From Oceanihabitans gracilariae (GTDB taxonomy: Bacteria > Bacteroidota > Bacteroidia > Flavobacteriales > Flavobacteriaceae), in contig NZ_JBHULM010000045.1 of NCBI RefSeq assembly GCF_042684485.1, forward strand, positions 1 through 47,185: a stretch of DNA of 47,185 nt, given 5' to 3'. The translations under genes were made by a program, and so were the position numbers. Shown here one piece after another: positions 1-9,039 of the stretch. The notes beneath the pieces were generated by a model. That model saw only the letters and a list, made by a program, of their open reading frames with translations, was not told the origin of the DNA and ran no database searches. How positions within the stretch are numbered: the first letter of the stretch is position 1; each line of letters opens with the position of its first letter.

Positions 1-138
1 ATCTACACCATCGGTTATAGACACCCATTTTTCACTTGTATAACTACCTCCTGAGGTAGTAATATTAATTATGGATTGTGCATTAGCTTGCAAAAAAAAG
101 GCAAACATTGCAAAAAATAATAAAGTAATTTTTTTCAT
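1..138 (-). CDS. Secreted protein, N-terminal fragment (cut by window edge)
   Basis: Only the first 46 codons are inside the window; the gene continues past base 1. The ATG at 138-136 opens a classical signal peptide: MKK, a hydrophobic stretch rich in Phe and Leu to about residue 18, then a cleavage site after ANA (residues 18-20) before QS. The mature start (about residues 21-46) is Ser/Thr/Gly-rich with an aromatic EKWVSI segment, a style common in exported flavobacterial proteins. No domain can be named from so little. It lies on the same strand as the large T9SS protein to its right, but that gene ends in its own terminator at 371-400, so this gene probably has its own promoter in 140-370. 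The start is well supported; the function is unknown. Confidence 0.75.
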   Translation of the reverse strand, partial: MKKITLLFFAMFAFFLQANAQSIINITTSGGSYTSEKWVSITDGVD

Positions 139-437
139 ATTAATTTGGTTTTTGTTAATAAGTTAATATTCAATAGCATAAAGAATAAAACTATTAATAA
201 TAATTAAAGTAAAAACCTAAAAAAATAAAAATTAGATAAAAAGTAAGAAAACACCGACCAAATACAATACTGACATTAAAACTACATGCAACATAAACTC
301 TATAACATTAAAAACAAGATATTTAAACAGTATTGAACACTTGTAATTGAATACAAAATAAAAGCACAAAAAAAGGCTTTGTTTAACAACAAAGCCTTTT
401 ACTATTAAAAAAGTATATACTACTTTTCTATAGGTTT
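139..437. other. Intergenic region, AT-rich, no gene
   Basis: About 300 bases between two minus-strand genes. It holds the terminator of the 1108-residue protein gene (371-400). The remainder is very A/T-rich, and I see no RNA gene or ORF. The promoter of the partial gene at 1-138 should lie in 140-370, but I cannot point to a clear TAnnTTTG match. Confidence 0.6.
371..400 (-). terminator. Intrinsic terminator of the large T9SS protein gene
   Basis: A perfect stem AGGCTTTGTT / AACAAAGCCT (374-383 and 388-397, extended by A/T pairs) closes a 4-base loop. Read on the minus strand it is followed by a run of seven T. It lies 38 bases beyond the stop codon of the gene ending at 438. Confidence 0.9.
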
Positions 438-3400
438 CTATTCTTTAATTACATGAATAGTTTTTGTTTGATTATTTATAGAAACTTGAACAATATATGC
501 TCCTACTTGTAAGCTAGACATATCAATATTTTGAATATTAGTTTCAGTAAGATTTATAACGCGTTGTCCTAACATATTAAACACACTTACTTTTTCTATA
601 CTAACATTGGTATTAAAGTTTAATGTGCCTTTTACAGGATTAGGATAATAACTAAAACCTTCAAAGTTATTTTGTTCTATTCCTAGTGTTGAAGGTGACC
701 AAGCGCAGATATCAAAAGATCCTTTTGTATCGTCACCAAACTCCCAAACTCTAACAAATAATGTGTCACCAGGATTTAAACCTGTTAACTCAATTAAAGA
801 GAATAAACCTGCACCACCATCGTCATTACATTCAACCTCAACTAAAGCTCCAGAAACTCCAGAATATACTGTCATTACTGTATCGCTAATTGGGTTTATT
901 CCTGTAGATGAAGAAGTTTCAATGGTTACTTCTCCTGTACTTGGCACAATTACTTTAAACCATACATCTCCTTCTGGAGTTCCACAAGTTGCTCCTGCTT
1001 CTACAGATGTAGTTGCACCCACATTAGTTGCAACGGTTTTACCATCACACATAGTATCTCCAATTATCAATTCTATTGCTCCAGGCACCTCATCATTTGA
1101 TGGAGGGCAAACATAATCGAATGCACCTATTGTAAAATCACAATCAGCATCCGAATGCACCACATCTAAAGTTATAGAAGTTCCATCTGCTACATAAGGT
1201 CCAACAGTAACTGTACCTGCAATTATTGCATAATTATTTGTTCCATCTGTAATTATTGTTCCATCTCCTACATTAGAAACTACTACATCTACGCTAAACT
1301 CATTATTAACACAATCACCAACAATTGTAGAACTATCTACTGTAGTTGGTGTACAGGTTGGTATTGCTGCACATGATAGCGTAATATCTACCGTTCCAGT
1401 AGTTGTACTACCACTAGAATAATGAGCAACATACACATAATAAGTCTCATTTAATACAGAAGTAAAAGTATGTGTTTCTGCTCCTACTGATTGATCATCA
1501 CAAACAACATTTACTAAAGCACCACAAGCACCACTAGTAATAGCTACTTCATGATCAAAACTAGCTATAGTATCTACAGTCATATCGTCTCCTGTTCCTG
1601 TAAATGTAAACCAAATACCATTATCTCCCATAAAACAACCACTGTCTTCTTGGGTTCCCGTAGAACCTGATGAGGTAGCGTTTATTGTTTCACCACAAGC
1701 AATTGTTGTTGCGTTTGCGCAATCTATATTTTCTGGAGGGCAAGATTCTGGTGTTATTATAGAGTCTGTTCCGTTACAAATATCACCTGCAGCATCTTCT
1801 ATAGCAATATTTACTGTAGTACTTGCAAGGTAAGGCCCAACAAAATAGGAACCAATTCCAACACCTGCTTCAAGAACACCTGTATCATCAGAGATATTTA
1901 CAGTTGATGCAGTTCCTAAATCTGTTATATCAACTTCTACAAAGAATGCTTCTGTAGGACAATTATTTGCTCCATTTGCTAAAGTAAACGTAGCTGGAAC
2001 ACATGAAGGTGGCGGCACACAAGTTATTGCTAAATCAAAATTACCATTGTTAGTACTAAACCCTTCTACCATTATATAATAGGTAGTTGCTCCATCTGAA
2101 GTAAAGGTTACTTGAGATTGTGGAGAACATACTCCTGTAGCATCATCATTAAATGCGACTTGTGCCCCTCCACAAGAATCAAATACTCTAATATAGGTAT
2201 CGTAATCTGATCCGCATAAACTAGCAGTTATTTCCTCACCATTAGCAGTTCCTGCTAATACATACCATACATCATTTGATGAATTATCACCACTATCTGT
2301 AGCGTCAATAGTTGAACCACTTACAGTTTCTCCACAGCTAATAGGTTCCGCATCTACACACTCATCATTAGCTGGTGCTGGTTGCGGACAAGTATTTGTA
2401 TAAGTACCTACTGTGAAATCACAATCTGGATCTACTCCTGACACGTTTATATCTACGGAATCCCCACTATTATAAGGTCCTGTGGTTACCGTACCCACAA
2501 TTAAAGGGTAAGTATTTATACCATCATCAAAAACAGTACCTGCATCACCTGCATTAGAAATAACGTGATCTACAGTAAATGTTCCTGTACCATCTGGATT
2601 ACAGCTTTCAACTACAACAGAGCTATCTACAACTGCTTGTGTACAAGCTGGAGGATCTGTACATGTAAGATCTAAAGTAAATGCTGATGTTCCTGAGTAA
2701 TCAAAAATTCTAACAAAATATGTTCCTGCAACTGGAGCATCTAAGAAAACTTCTTCAGGGTTCCCTCCATCACTACACTCTATAGTAGTAAGATCATTAC
2801 AAGGTCCTGAGTAAATAAATACCACTCCATCTAAACCAGTTTCACCAGCAGGTTGATCAAGACTTACAGTATAACTACTAGTTCCATTTGCAACGAATGA
2901 ATAAAACAAATCTAATGGGTTTGATGAAGTGTATGAACCACAAGTAGCACTAAGACCAGATACTGTTGCGTTTTCAGTGTTACCATTTATTGTTATTCCA
3001 CAGTCTAATGGAAGCGCTCCATCACAGTTATCATTTACTGGAGGGTCAACTAGAAGCGAGGTATATTCAAGTGTCACCCATTCACTAACATCACCAACTC
3101 CACATATTGCACGAACCCAATACAATTTAGTTTCCCCTGGATCATGACCAAAAGTTGCAGCAGCTTGAGAAACTAGTACTGGATTATCTGGTTCTGTGGC
3201 ATCTGGCTGAGTAATACCAACTTCCCAAGAAGTTTCATCTCCTCCTGCAGTCCAAGTAAACTCTGTAGTTGTTGTTGATTGTGTTGTTGGTGCAAAATTT
3301 GTTGGTACTGGGCAATCTGGTGCAGGTGTAAAAGTCAATGTCCAATCAAATGGTCCAGCTGACCATTGATCAGACCATTCAATGTAGTAATCATTTCCTG

Positions 3401-3764
3401 CTACTACTGCATAATTAAGAACTTCAGAAGCAAAAAAACTACCTGAACCTAAATCGCAGGCGTCGTCATTTGCAACTATATCTGTAAATGCACCACATGC
3501 ACCTGATCCAACAGCTAAATCGGTATCAGCTCCTCCAAAACAAGAGTATACATCAATAGTTCCATCTGCAGTTGCAGTATAAACAAACCATGCAGCATTG
3601 TCGCCACTAGGTAATGTCATATCTGCACTAAAAGTAGCGTCTGTAATTGTTGTTCCTGTAATAGTTCCGGGTGTGACAGGTGTAGCGCTTGCACACGTGT
3701 CTTGAGAATAACTTTGCAAGCAAAATAAAAGCATGACAAAGCCGAAAAATGTAAATTTTTTCAT
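438..3764 (-). CDS. Large modular secreted protein with T9SS type A sorting domain
   Basis: 1108 residues. Residues 1-21 are a signal peptide ending SYSQ. The body alternates two module types. About five are PPC-like (pre-peptidase C-terminal) beta domains with the recurring pattern WF/WY-x-F-x-A/G followed by acidic 'C-DD' turns (about 22-150, 245-370, 467-585, 683-800 and 895-1025). Three are CARDB-like modules (about 375-465, 590-680 and 805-890), each with DSS, VSN-G and GPY elements. A fibronectin-III-like stretch lies near 151-237. The last ~80 residues (from about 1028) are a T9SS type A sorting domain with YYPNPVKG, VFNMLGQ and GAYIVQV. This predicts secretion through the outer membrane and cell-surface attachment or release. 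There is no protease or hydrolase motif, so an adhesive or structural role is more likely than an enzyme; that is inference. It is many-cysteine and acidic. The ATG is fixed by the signal peptide. Confidence 0.85.
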   Translation of the reverse strand: MKKFTFFGFVMLLFCLQSYSQDTCASATPVTPGTITGTTITDATFSADMTLPSGDNAAWFVYTATADGTIDVYSCFGGADTDLAVGSGACGAFTDIVANDDACDLGSGSFFASEVLNYAVVAGNDYYIEWSDQWSAGPFDWTLTFTPAPDCPVPTNFAPTTQSTTTTEFTWTAGGDETSWEVGITQPDATEPDNPVLVSQAAATFGHDPGETKLYWVRAICGVGDVSEWVTLEYTSLLVDPPVNDNCDGALPLDCGITINGNTENATVSGLSATCGSYTSSNPLDLFYSFVANGTSSYTVSLDQPAGETGLDGVVFIYSGPCNDLTTIECSDGGNPEEVFLDAPVAGTYFVRIFDYSGTSAFTLDLTCTDPPACTQAVVDSSVVVESCNPDGTGTFTVDHVISNAGDAGTVFDDGINTYPLIVGTVTTGPYNSGDSVDINVSGVDPDCDFTVGTYTNTCPQPAPANDECVDAEPISCGETVSGSTIDATDSGDNSSNDVWYVLAGTANGEEITASLCGSDYDTYIRVFDSCGGAQVAFNDDATGVCSPQSQVTFTSDGATTYYIMVEGFSTNNGNFDLAITCVPPPSCVPATFTLANGANNCPTEAFFVEVDITDLGTASTVNISDDTGVLEAGVGIGSYFVGPYLASTTVNIAIEDAAGDICNGTDSIITPESCPPENIDCANATTIACGETINATSSGSTGTQEDSGCFMGDNGIWFTFTGTGDDMTVDTIASFDHEVAITSGACGALVNVVCDDQSVGAETHTFTSVLNETYYVYVAHYSSGSTTTGTVDITLSCAAIPTCTPTTVDSSTIVGDCVNNEFSVDVVVSNVGDGTIITDGTNNYAIIAGTVTVGPYVADGTSITLDVVHSDADCDFTIGAFDYVCPPSNDEVPGAIELIIGDTMCDGKTVATNVGATTSVEAGATCGTPEGDVWFKVIVPSTGEVTIETSSSTGINPISDTVMTVYSGVSGALVEVECNDDGGAGLFSLIELTGLNPGDTLFVRVWEFGDDTKGSFDICAWSPSTLGIEQNNFEGFSYYPNPVKGTLNFNTNVSIEKVSVFNMLGQRVINLTETNIQNIDMSSLQVGAYIVQVSINNQTKTIHVIKE

Positions 3765-3878
3765 TTTTTTTGGTTTTTTAGTTAATAAATTAATTAATAG
3801 ACTTACAATCTATTCATTATTAAGCAATTACAAACTAAAAACTAAAAACAATCGATTAACAAATCGATTAAAAACAAA

Positions 3879-3906
3879 AAAATCCGTTAAAGACTTAACG
3901 GATTTT
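3879..3906 (-). terminator. Intrinsic terminator of fabI
   Basis: Stem AATCCGTTAA / TTAACGGATT (3881-3890 and 3895-3904) with loop AGAC. The minus-strand reading continues into a T-rich tract. It lies just beyond the fabI stop. Confidence 0.88.
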
Positions 3907-3958
3907 TAATTATTCGGAATTTTATTATTGATAATTCAATAAAAATGTTAATTTGTTG

Positions 3959-4771
3959 TTATTTTCCCACAAACGCTTCCATTACTTCATTACTAACTCC
4001 TACATTATTGAATCCTCCATCATGGAATAAATTTTGTAGCGTAACCATTTTTGTAAGGTCACTAAACATAGCTACGGTATAATTTGCACAATCTAATGCT
4101 GTTGCGTTACCTAATGGTGCCATTTTATCTGCATAAGCAATAAACCCATCAAAACCTTTAACTCCAGATCCTGCTGTAGTAGGTGTTGGTGATTGTGAGA
4201 TAGTATTTACTCTAACCGTTTTGTCTTTACCCATAAAGTACCCAAAACTACGCGCAATACTTTCTAGATACGCTTTATTGTCTGCCATATCATTATAATC
4301 TGGAAAAACACGTTGTGCAGCCATATAGGTTAACGCAACAATACTTCCCCAAGGATTCATAGCATCTTTTTTATAAAGTGTTTGCATTACTTTATGAAAA
4401 GACATTGCAGAAATATCTGTTCCTTTTTGGGTCCAATCATAATTTTGGTTAGTATATGCATTTCCTTTTCTTACATTAATAGACATACCAATAGAATGCA
4501 ATACAAAGTCTATTTTACCACCTAAAATCTCCATAGATTTTTCTACAAGATTTTCTAAATCTTCTAAAGAAGTAGCATCAGCAGGAATTACTTGAGATCC
4601 TGTTTTTTCTGCTAAAGCATTAATTGTTCCCATTCTTAACGCTACAGGAGCATTAGTTAATACAAAGGTTCCTCCTTCTTCATGAACGCGCTCTGCTGTT
4701 TTCCAAGCTATTGAGTTTTCATCTAAGGCACCAAAGATGATTCCTTTTTTTCCTTTTAATAAATTGTACAT
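3959..4771 (-). CDS. fabI: Enoyl-[acyl-carrier-protein] reductase (NADH), FabI
   Basis: 270 residues, typical FabI length. It catalyses the last step of each fatty-acid elongation cycle, reducing trans-2-enoyl-ACP in the cytoplasm. The NADH-binding start is GKKGIIFGALDENSIAW (residues 7-23). The catalytic Tyr-x6-Lys pair is Tyr159 and Lys166 in YNDMADNK, preceded by LTYMAAQRV. The conserved SPTPTTAGSG loop follows. The spacing and composition are those of the short-chain dehydrogenase FabI, not FabK, FabL or FabV. It stands alone on the minus strand, 116 bases downstream of recN, with its own -10-like box at 4816-4823 and its own terminator. Identification is secure. Confidence 0.97.
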   Translation of the reverse strand: MYNLLKGKKGIIFGALDENSIAWKTAERVHEEGGTFVLTNAPVALRMGTINALAEKTGSQVIPADATSLEDLENLVEKSMEILGGKIDFVLHSIGMSINVRKGNAYTNQNYDWTQKGTDISAMSFHKVMQTLYKKDAMNPWGSIVALTYMAAQRVFPDYNDMADNKAYLESIARSFGYFMGKDKTVRVNTISQSPTPTTAGSGVKGFDGFIAYADKMAPLGNATALDCANYTVAMFSDLTKMVTLQNLFHDGGFNNVGVSNEVMEAFVGK

Positions 4772-4815
4772 ATTTAATATGTTATTTGGTATGGTTAATT
4801 TTATAAATTGATGGT

Positions 4816-4823
4816 CAAATATA
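4816..4823 (-). promoter_or_regulatory. -7 promoter box of fabI
   Basis: Minus-strand TATATTTG matches the bacteroidete -7 consensus TAnnTTTG exactly. It sits 45 bases before the fabI ATG. I see no clear TTG at the expected upstream distance, so only half of the promoter is supported. Confidence 0.5.
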
Positions 4824-4887
4824 ACTAATTTAATATTTATGAGGTATCTAATATTAAGGATTTAGTTATGCTTACATAATATGGTTT

Positions 4888-6540
4888 TTAATTAAGTAAT
4901 TCTTTTGCGTGTGCTATAGCAGAAGTAGAAACCTCTAGACCTCCTAGCATTTGTGCTATTTCTACAACACGATTGTCATGGCTTAGTTTTACTAAATTGG
5001 TTGTTGTTACTTCATCTACATCTTCTTTATACACTTTATAATGTGTATGCCCTTTGGCAGCAATTTGTGGCAAGTGTGTAATTGCAAATACTTGCATGCT
5101 ATTACTCATGTTTTGCATAATATCTGCCATTTTATTTGCAATTTCACCCGAAACTCCTGTATCAATTTCATCAAACATTATAGTTGGCAGTTGTATGTAG
5201 TTAGATAAAATAGATTTAATTGCCAACATGATTCTTGCTAACTCTCCTCCTGATGCAGCTTTTTTAAGTGCATTAAATTGTCCGCCTTTATTTGCTGAAA
5301 ATAAAAAAGAGAGTTGGTCTTTTCCGTTATAGGTATACTCTTTTGCTAAAGTAACTTCTATTTTAAATTGGGCATTTGGCATTCCTAAATCGCTCAAAAT
5401 ACTTTCTAGTTGTTTAGTTAGCGAAGGAATTGTTTTATGCCTTTTATCATGAATACTTTTAGCGATTGTATCTAATTTTTTAGCTACTGCTTGTATCTCT
5501 TTTTGTTTTTTATTGATGCTTTCTTCTAAGTTTTCTGTTTCTGAAACTTTTTGAGCTAATGCTTCTTTTATATCAATTAACTCTGAAACATTTTCTGCTA
5601 CATGCTTTTGCATTAAATTATGCAGCAGTTGCAATTTTGCATTAACCACTTCTAACCTATTAGGATCTGCATCTAAATTTTCTTGAAGCGTTTCTATTTC
5701 TGCAAAAGCATCATCTAACTCTATAAGACTACTATTTACTCTTGTAAATAAATTTTGGTAGGTATTAGCGTATGTAGAAAGCTTTTGTAAGGTGTTTTTT
5801 AATTGGGTTAACAAGTTAAGAATACCTAATTCTTCATCTTGCAATAACTGGTGTGACTGCGTTAATTTATCTTGAATTTCTTCAATGTTATTCAAGGTTT
5901 CATACTCTTCTTCTAGAGTTTCTAATTCGCCATCTACAAGATTTGCTTCATTTAATTCTTTTAGTAAAAAAGCGTTATAGTCTTGCTCTTTTAGCGCTTC
6001 GGCTTGAAAAGCATAAAGCTCTTTTAATTCTTTTTGAAGCTTTTTATATTCTTGTAATGTGGTTTGGTAGCTTTTTAAATTAGCCTTGTTATCTGCTAAT
6101 GCATCAATTATTTGAAATTGAAAATCATCATCTACCAATTGCATGGTTTGGTTTTGCGAGTGTACATCTATTAAATGCTTACCCAACACCTGTAAGGTAT
6201 TTAAGTTTACAGGAGTATCATTTACAAAGGCTCTAGATTTACCAGAAGGAAGTATTTCTCTTCGTATTATAGTTTGGCTATCAAAATCTAAATCTTTGGT
6301 TTTAAATAGATTTTCTAGTTTATAGCTTTCAATATTAAAAACGGCTTCAATAACACATTTTTTATCTGTGTTTTTAAGACTGCTTAAATCTGCACGTTTT
6401 CCTAAAATTAAAGACAAACCACCTAGTAGAATTGATTTTCCAGCTCCTGTTTCTCCTGTAATTATGGTAAACCCTTGGTTAAAATCAACCAAAAGTGCAT
6501 CTATTAAAGCGTAATTTTTTATGGATAAAGAGGTTAGCAT
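4888..6540 (-). CDS. recN: DNA repair protein RecN
   Basis: 550 residues, the usual RecN size. It is an SMC-like ATPase that acts in double-strand-break repair. The Walker A motif GETGAGKS is at residues 29-36, the ABC signature SGGELAR at about 430, and Walker B TIMFDEIDTGVSG at about 453. The head halves are separated by a long coiled coil (about 150-380, Glu/Leu/Lys-rich heptads). The ITHLPQIAAKG segment after Walker B is typical of RecN. It is the last gene of the bamD-rpoZ-coaBC-DUF4835-recN series on the minus strand, with 63 bases to the gene before it. Identification is secure. Confidence 0.97.
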   Translation of the reverse strand: MLTSLSIKNYALIDALLVDFNQGFTIITGETGAGKSILLGGLSLILGKRADLSSLKNTDKKCVIEAVFNIESYKLENLFKTKDLDFDSQTIIRREILPSGKSRAFVNDTPVNLNTLQVLGKHLIDVHSQNQTMQLVDDDFQFQIIDALADNKANLKSYQTTLQEYKKLQKELKELYAFQAEALKEQDYNAFLLKELNEANLVDGELETLEEEYETLNNIEEIQDKLTQSHQLLQDEELGILNLLTQLKNTLQKLSTYANTYQNLFTRVNSSLIELDDAFAEIETLQENLDADPNRLEVVNAKLQLLHNLMQKHVAENVSELIDIKEALAQKVSETENLEESINKKQKEIQAVAKKLDTIAKSIHDKRHKTIPSLTKQLESILSDLGMPNAQFKIEVTLAKEYTYNGKDQLSFLFSANKGGQFNALKKAASGGELARIMLAIKSILSNYIQLPTIMFDEIDTGVSGEIANKMADIMQNMSNSMQVFAITHLPQIAAKGHTHYKVYKEDVDEVTTTNLVKLSHDNRVVEIAQMLGGLEVSTSAIAHAKELLN

Positions 6541-6603
6541 TTTTTTTAGTTTTAAGTGTGCTACAAAACCTATAGATTTGTTTTGTTTGCCGCTAAAATT
6601 AAA

Positions 6604-7491
6604 TTAAAACTTAATGTTTCGCCATTTGCTAGAGTGCATTGGCGCAACTTTGTTTAGTATAGCAGTTAATTCGCTAATATCTACATTAGGTCCTCCAGAA
6701 AATATTTGTTCTATTTCATCAGCTTTTGCATCAAAAAAAGTTCTTGCTAAAAAAGAGTTTGGTCTTTGCCTGTGCAAAGCATCCATTTTAACAATAGCAT
6801 TAGCAACTTCTGCTTTTGCCTGCTTATCATTTTCACTCATGGTATCTAAACCTAATCTATGGTAATCATACAAAACTTCTCTAAAAACTTTATAGGTTGG
6901 TGATAGTATATTATCTGCCAATACAAATCTGGTTTGCAAACCGTCTTCTAGTTTCCAACCACTAAACCCTTCTTGTTGCGAATAGTTTACAATATTTTGT
7001 GCTTGTTTAAAATAAGTATCTCCACCATTTAATTTAAAAGTATCTGCATCTAAACCTAAGATCATATACACATGAAACGCTAATACCGAAACTAAATTAG
7101 ATTGAAATTGATTGGGATTGTATATAAGATTTTGAAACTCTAGATATTTAAACGTAAAGTCTTTATCATTAATATTATAAACAGGTGTTGTATAGCTAGA
7201 ACCGTAAACAGGTCTTGCAGATTGCACTTGTATAGAGGCATTAAAATTATCACTAGTTTGCCCAGTAACATTAATAACCATACTACACTCAATAAGCTCT
7301 TGAGGTGCAAACTTTTTGTTAGTCCATACTGTTTTATTTACAAATTCATTAAGCTGTTTTTCTAAGGTTTTAAAAATTTGTAAATTTTCATTACCTGTTA
7401 GTTGTGCATTTACTACAACGTTGCAGTTTATTTCTTGCGAAAAACCTACAAAACCAATACACAGTATAAGAACTAATAGTATGTTACGCAT
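6604..7491 (-). CDS. DUF4835 family exported protein (sometimes labelled PorD of the T9SS)
   Basis: 295 residues. The signal peptide is residues 1-18 (MRNILLVLILCIGFVGFSQ). The mature part begins EINCNVVVNAQ and contains ECSMVINVTGQ, then FSGWKLEDGLQTR and YHRLGLDTM, all of which I associate with the bacteroidete family DUF4835. Members are usually found beside recN and coaBC, as here, and some databases name them PorD and place them with the type IX secretion system. I recall that label but cannot verify it. The start overlaps the end of coaBC by 8 bases, implying translational coupling. The predicted location is the periplasm or inner face of the outer membrane. There is no catalytic motif. 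Family assignment is good; function is uncertain. Confidence 0.8.
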   Translation of the reverse strand: MRNILLVLILCIGFVGFSQEINCNVVVNAQLTGNENLQIFKTLEKQLNEFVNKTVWTNKKFAPQELIECSMVINVTGQTSDNFNASIQVQSARPVYGSSYTTPVYNINDKDFTFKYLEFQNLIYNPNQFQSNLVSVLAFHVYMILGLDADTFKLNGGDTYFKQAQNIVNYSQQEGFSGWKLEDGLQTRFVLADNILSPTYKVFREVLYDYHRLGLDTMSENDKQAKAEVANAIVKMDALHRQRPNSFLARTFFDAKADEIEQIFSGGPNVDISELTAILNKVAPMHSSKWRNIKF

Positions 7492-8695
7492 GAATTTGTT
7501 TTATAATTTGGTTAAAAATATCTGTTGCTACTTCTGTTTTAGATTTAAGAGCGTATGCTGTTATATTTTCTTTATTATCAATAAGTGTTACTTTATTGGT
7601 TTCTTTTTTAAAACCTGCTCCTTTATCATTTAACGAATTTAACACAATTAAGTTTAAATTCTTCTTTTTAAGTTTTCCTTTTGCATTTTCAAGTTCATTA
7701 TTGGTTTCTAAAGCGAAGCCTACAAGAAATTGATTGGTTTTTATTTGCCCTAAAGAAGCTAAGATATCTTTTGTTTTAGTTAACTCTAATGTTAACGTAG
7801 TATCGTTCTTTTTTATTTTTTGAGTAGCCGCTTTTAGTGGTTTATAGTCTGCTACTGCTGCAGAAAGTATAGCAATATCTACATCTTTAAAATACTGATG
7901 TGCTGCATCATACATTTCTTGCGCACTAATTACAGGTACTAAATGTATTAAACTATGATTTACTTTTTGTTGGGTTGGTCCCGAAATTAAGGTTACCTCT
8001 GCGCCTAAATTAGCAGCTGCTTTTGCTAATTCAAATCCCATTTTACCAGAAGAATGATTACCAATAAAACGCACAGGATCTATGGCTTCATAAGTTGGAC
8101 CTGCAGTAATTAGCACTTTTTTATTTCGAAGCGGAAGCTTGTTTAAAATATCGTTTTCTAAAAAGGAAACAATATCTTCTGGTTCTGCCATTCTGCCTTC
8201 ACCAACTAAACCACTAGCAAGTTCTCCACTTGCAGCAGGAATAATAATATTATTAAAAGCTTTTAATTTTTTGAAGGATGCTAATGTAGAAGCGTGCTTA
8301 TACATATCAAGATCCATTGCTGGAGCAAAATAAACAGGACATTTAGCTGAGAGATAGGTAGCTAAAAGTAAATTATCACAAACACCGTTTGCCATTTTAG
8401 ACATGGTATTTGCTGTAGCAGGAGCTATAATAAAATAGTCTGCCCAAAGCCCTAATTCTACATGATTGTTCCAAACCTCATTAGTATCTTCTTCATTAGT
8501 AAACGAAGAATGTACTGGGTTTTTAGAAAGTGTAGATAAGGTTAAAGGCGTAATAAAGTCTTTACTAGCTGGAGTCATTACAACTTTTACGTTTGCTCCA
8601 GCTTTAATAAATAACCTTACTAGTGATGCTGTTTTATAAGCAGCAATACCAGCACTTATGCCTAATAGTATGTTTTTGCCACTTAGTATAGACAT
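7484..8695 (-). CDS. coaBC: Bifunctional CoaBC: phosphopantothenoylcysteine decarboxylase / phosphopantothenate-cysteine ligase
   Basis: 403 residues, full length. It makes 4'-phosphopantetheine in coenzyme A synthesis: the C-terminal CoaB half joins cysteine to phosphopantothenate and the N-terminal CoaC half decarboxylates the product. The CoaC half (1-180) starts GKNILLGISAGIAAYKTASL, has APATANTMSKMANG and the substrate-binding PAMDLDMY. In that last motif an Asp replaces the Asn of the textbook PxMNxxMW; I believe this is common in Bacteroidota. The CoaB half has ITAGPTYEAIDPVRFIGNHS and the KKKN lysine cluster near the end. It follows rpoZ by 9 bases and overlaps the DUF4835 gene by 8. 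Identification is secure. Confidence 0.96.
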   Translation of the reverse strand: MSILSGKNILLGISAGIAAYKTASLVRLFIKAGANVKVVMTPASKDFITPLTLSTLSKNPVHSSFTNEEDTNEVWNNHVELGLWADYFIIAPATANTMSKMANGVCDNLLLATYLSAKCPVYFAPAMDLDMYKHASTLASFKKLKAFNNIIIPAASGELASGLVGEGRMAEPEDIVSFLENDILNKLPLRNKKVLITAGPTYEAIDPVRFIGNHSSGKMGFELAKAAANLGAEVTLISGPTQQKVNHSLIHLVPVISAQEMYDAAHQYFKDVDIAILSAAVADYKPLKAATQKIKKNDTTLTLELTKTKDILASLGQIKTNQFLVGFALETNNELENAKGKLKKKNLNLIVLNSLNDKGAGFKKETNKVTLIDNKENITAYALKSKTEVATDIFNQIIKQIHA

Positions 8696-8704
8696 CTTTA
8701 TGTT

Positions 8705-9031
8705 TTACTGGTTGTCTGCTTCTGTATCTCTGTAGTACACTTTATTATCTAACCATTCTTTAACTGCTAAAGCGTGTGGTTTAGGTAATCTTTCGTAGAA
8801 TTTAGATACTTCAATTTGCTCTTTGTTTTCAAAGATTTCTTCTAAGCTATCATTGTATGTTGCAAATTCTTCTAACTTTTCAATTAATTCTTTTTTAATT
8901 TCAGAATTGATTTGCTCTGCTCTTTTAGAGATAATTGAAATAGATTCATAGATGTTTCCTGTTTCTTCATCTATTGCATTTCTATTGTACGTTGTTGTAC
9001 TTGTAGGTGCATCAATCTTCTTTAAATCCAT
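8705..9031 (-). CDS. rpoZ: DNA-directed RNA polymerase omega subunit (bacteroidete form)
   Basis: 108 residues. It matches the bacteroidete RpoZ/Rpb6-like family: a short N-terminus MDLKKIDAP, then NIYESISIISKRAEQINSEIK, the equivalent of the omega helix that clamps the beta-prime C-terminus, and a C-terminal acidic region. It is the assembly and stability subunit of RNA polymerase. It sits between bamD (8-base gap) and coaBC (9-base gap), the same order seen in other Flavobacteriaceae. This gives an operon mixing transcription, coenzyme A and outer-membrane assembly functions. Confidence 0.92.
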   Translation of the reverse strand: MDLKKIDAPTSTTTYNRNAIDEETGNIYESISIISKRAEQINSEIKKELIEKLEEFATYNDSLEEIFENKEQIEVSKFYERLPKPHALAVKEWLDNKVYYRDTEADNQ

Positions 9032-9039
9032 AATATATA

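Noticed and set aside
763..1116. Long plus-strand ORF inside the large T9SS gene
   Set aside because: It is the antisense of a well-supported repetitive coding region, with no family resemblance. The same applies to the other ORFs antisense to real genes.
3850..3870. AATCGATT repeats near the fabI terminator
   Set aside because: Two short self-complementary octamers in AT-rich DNA, with no promoter or other context.
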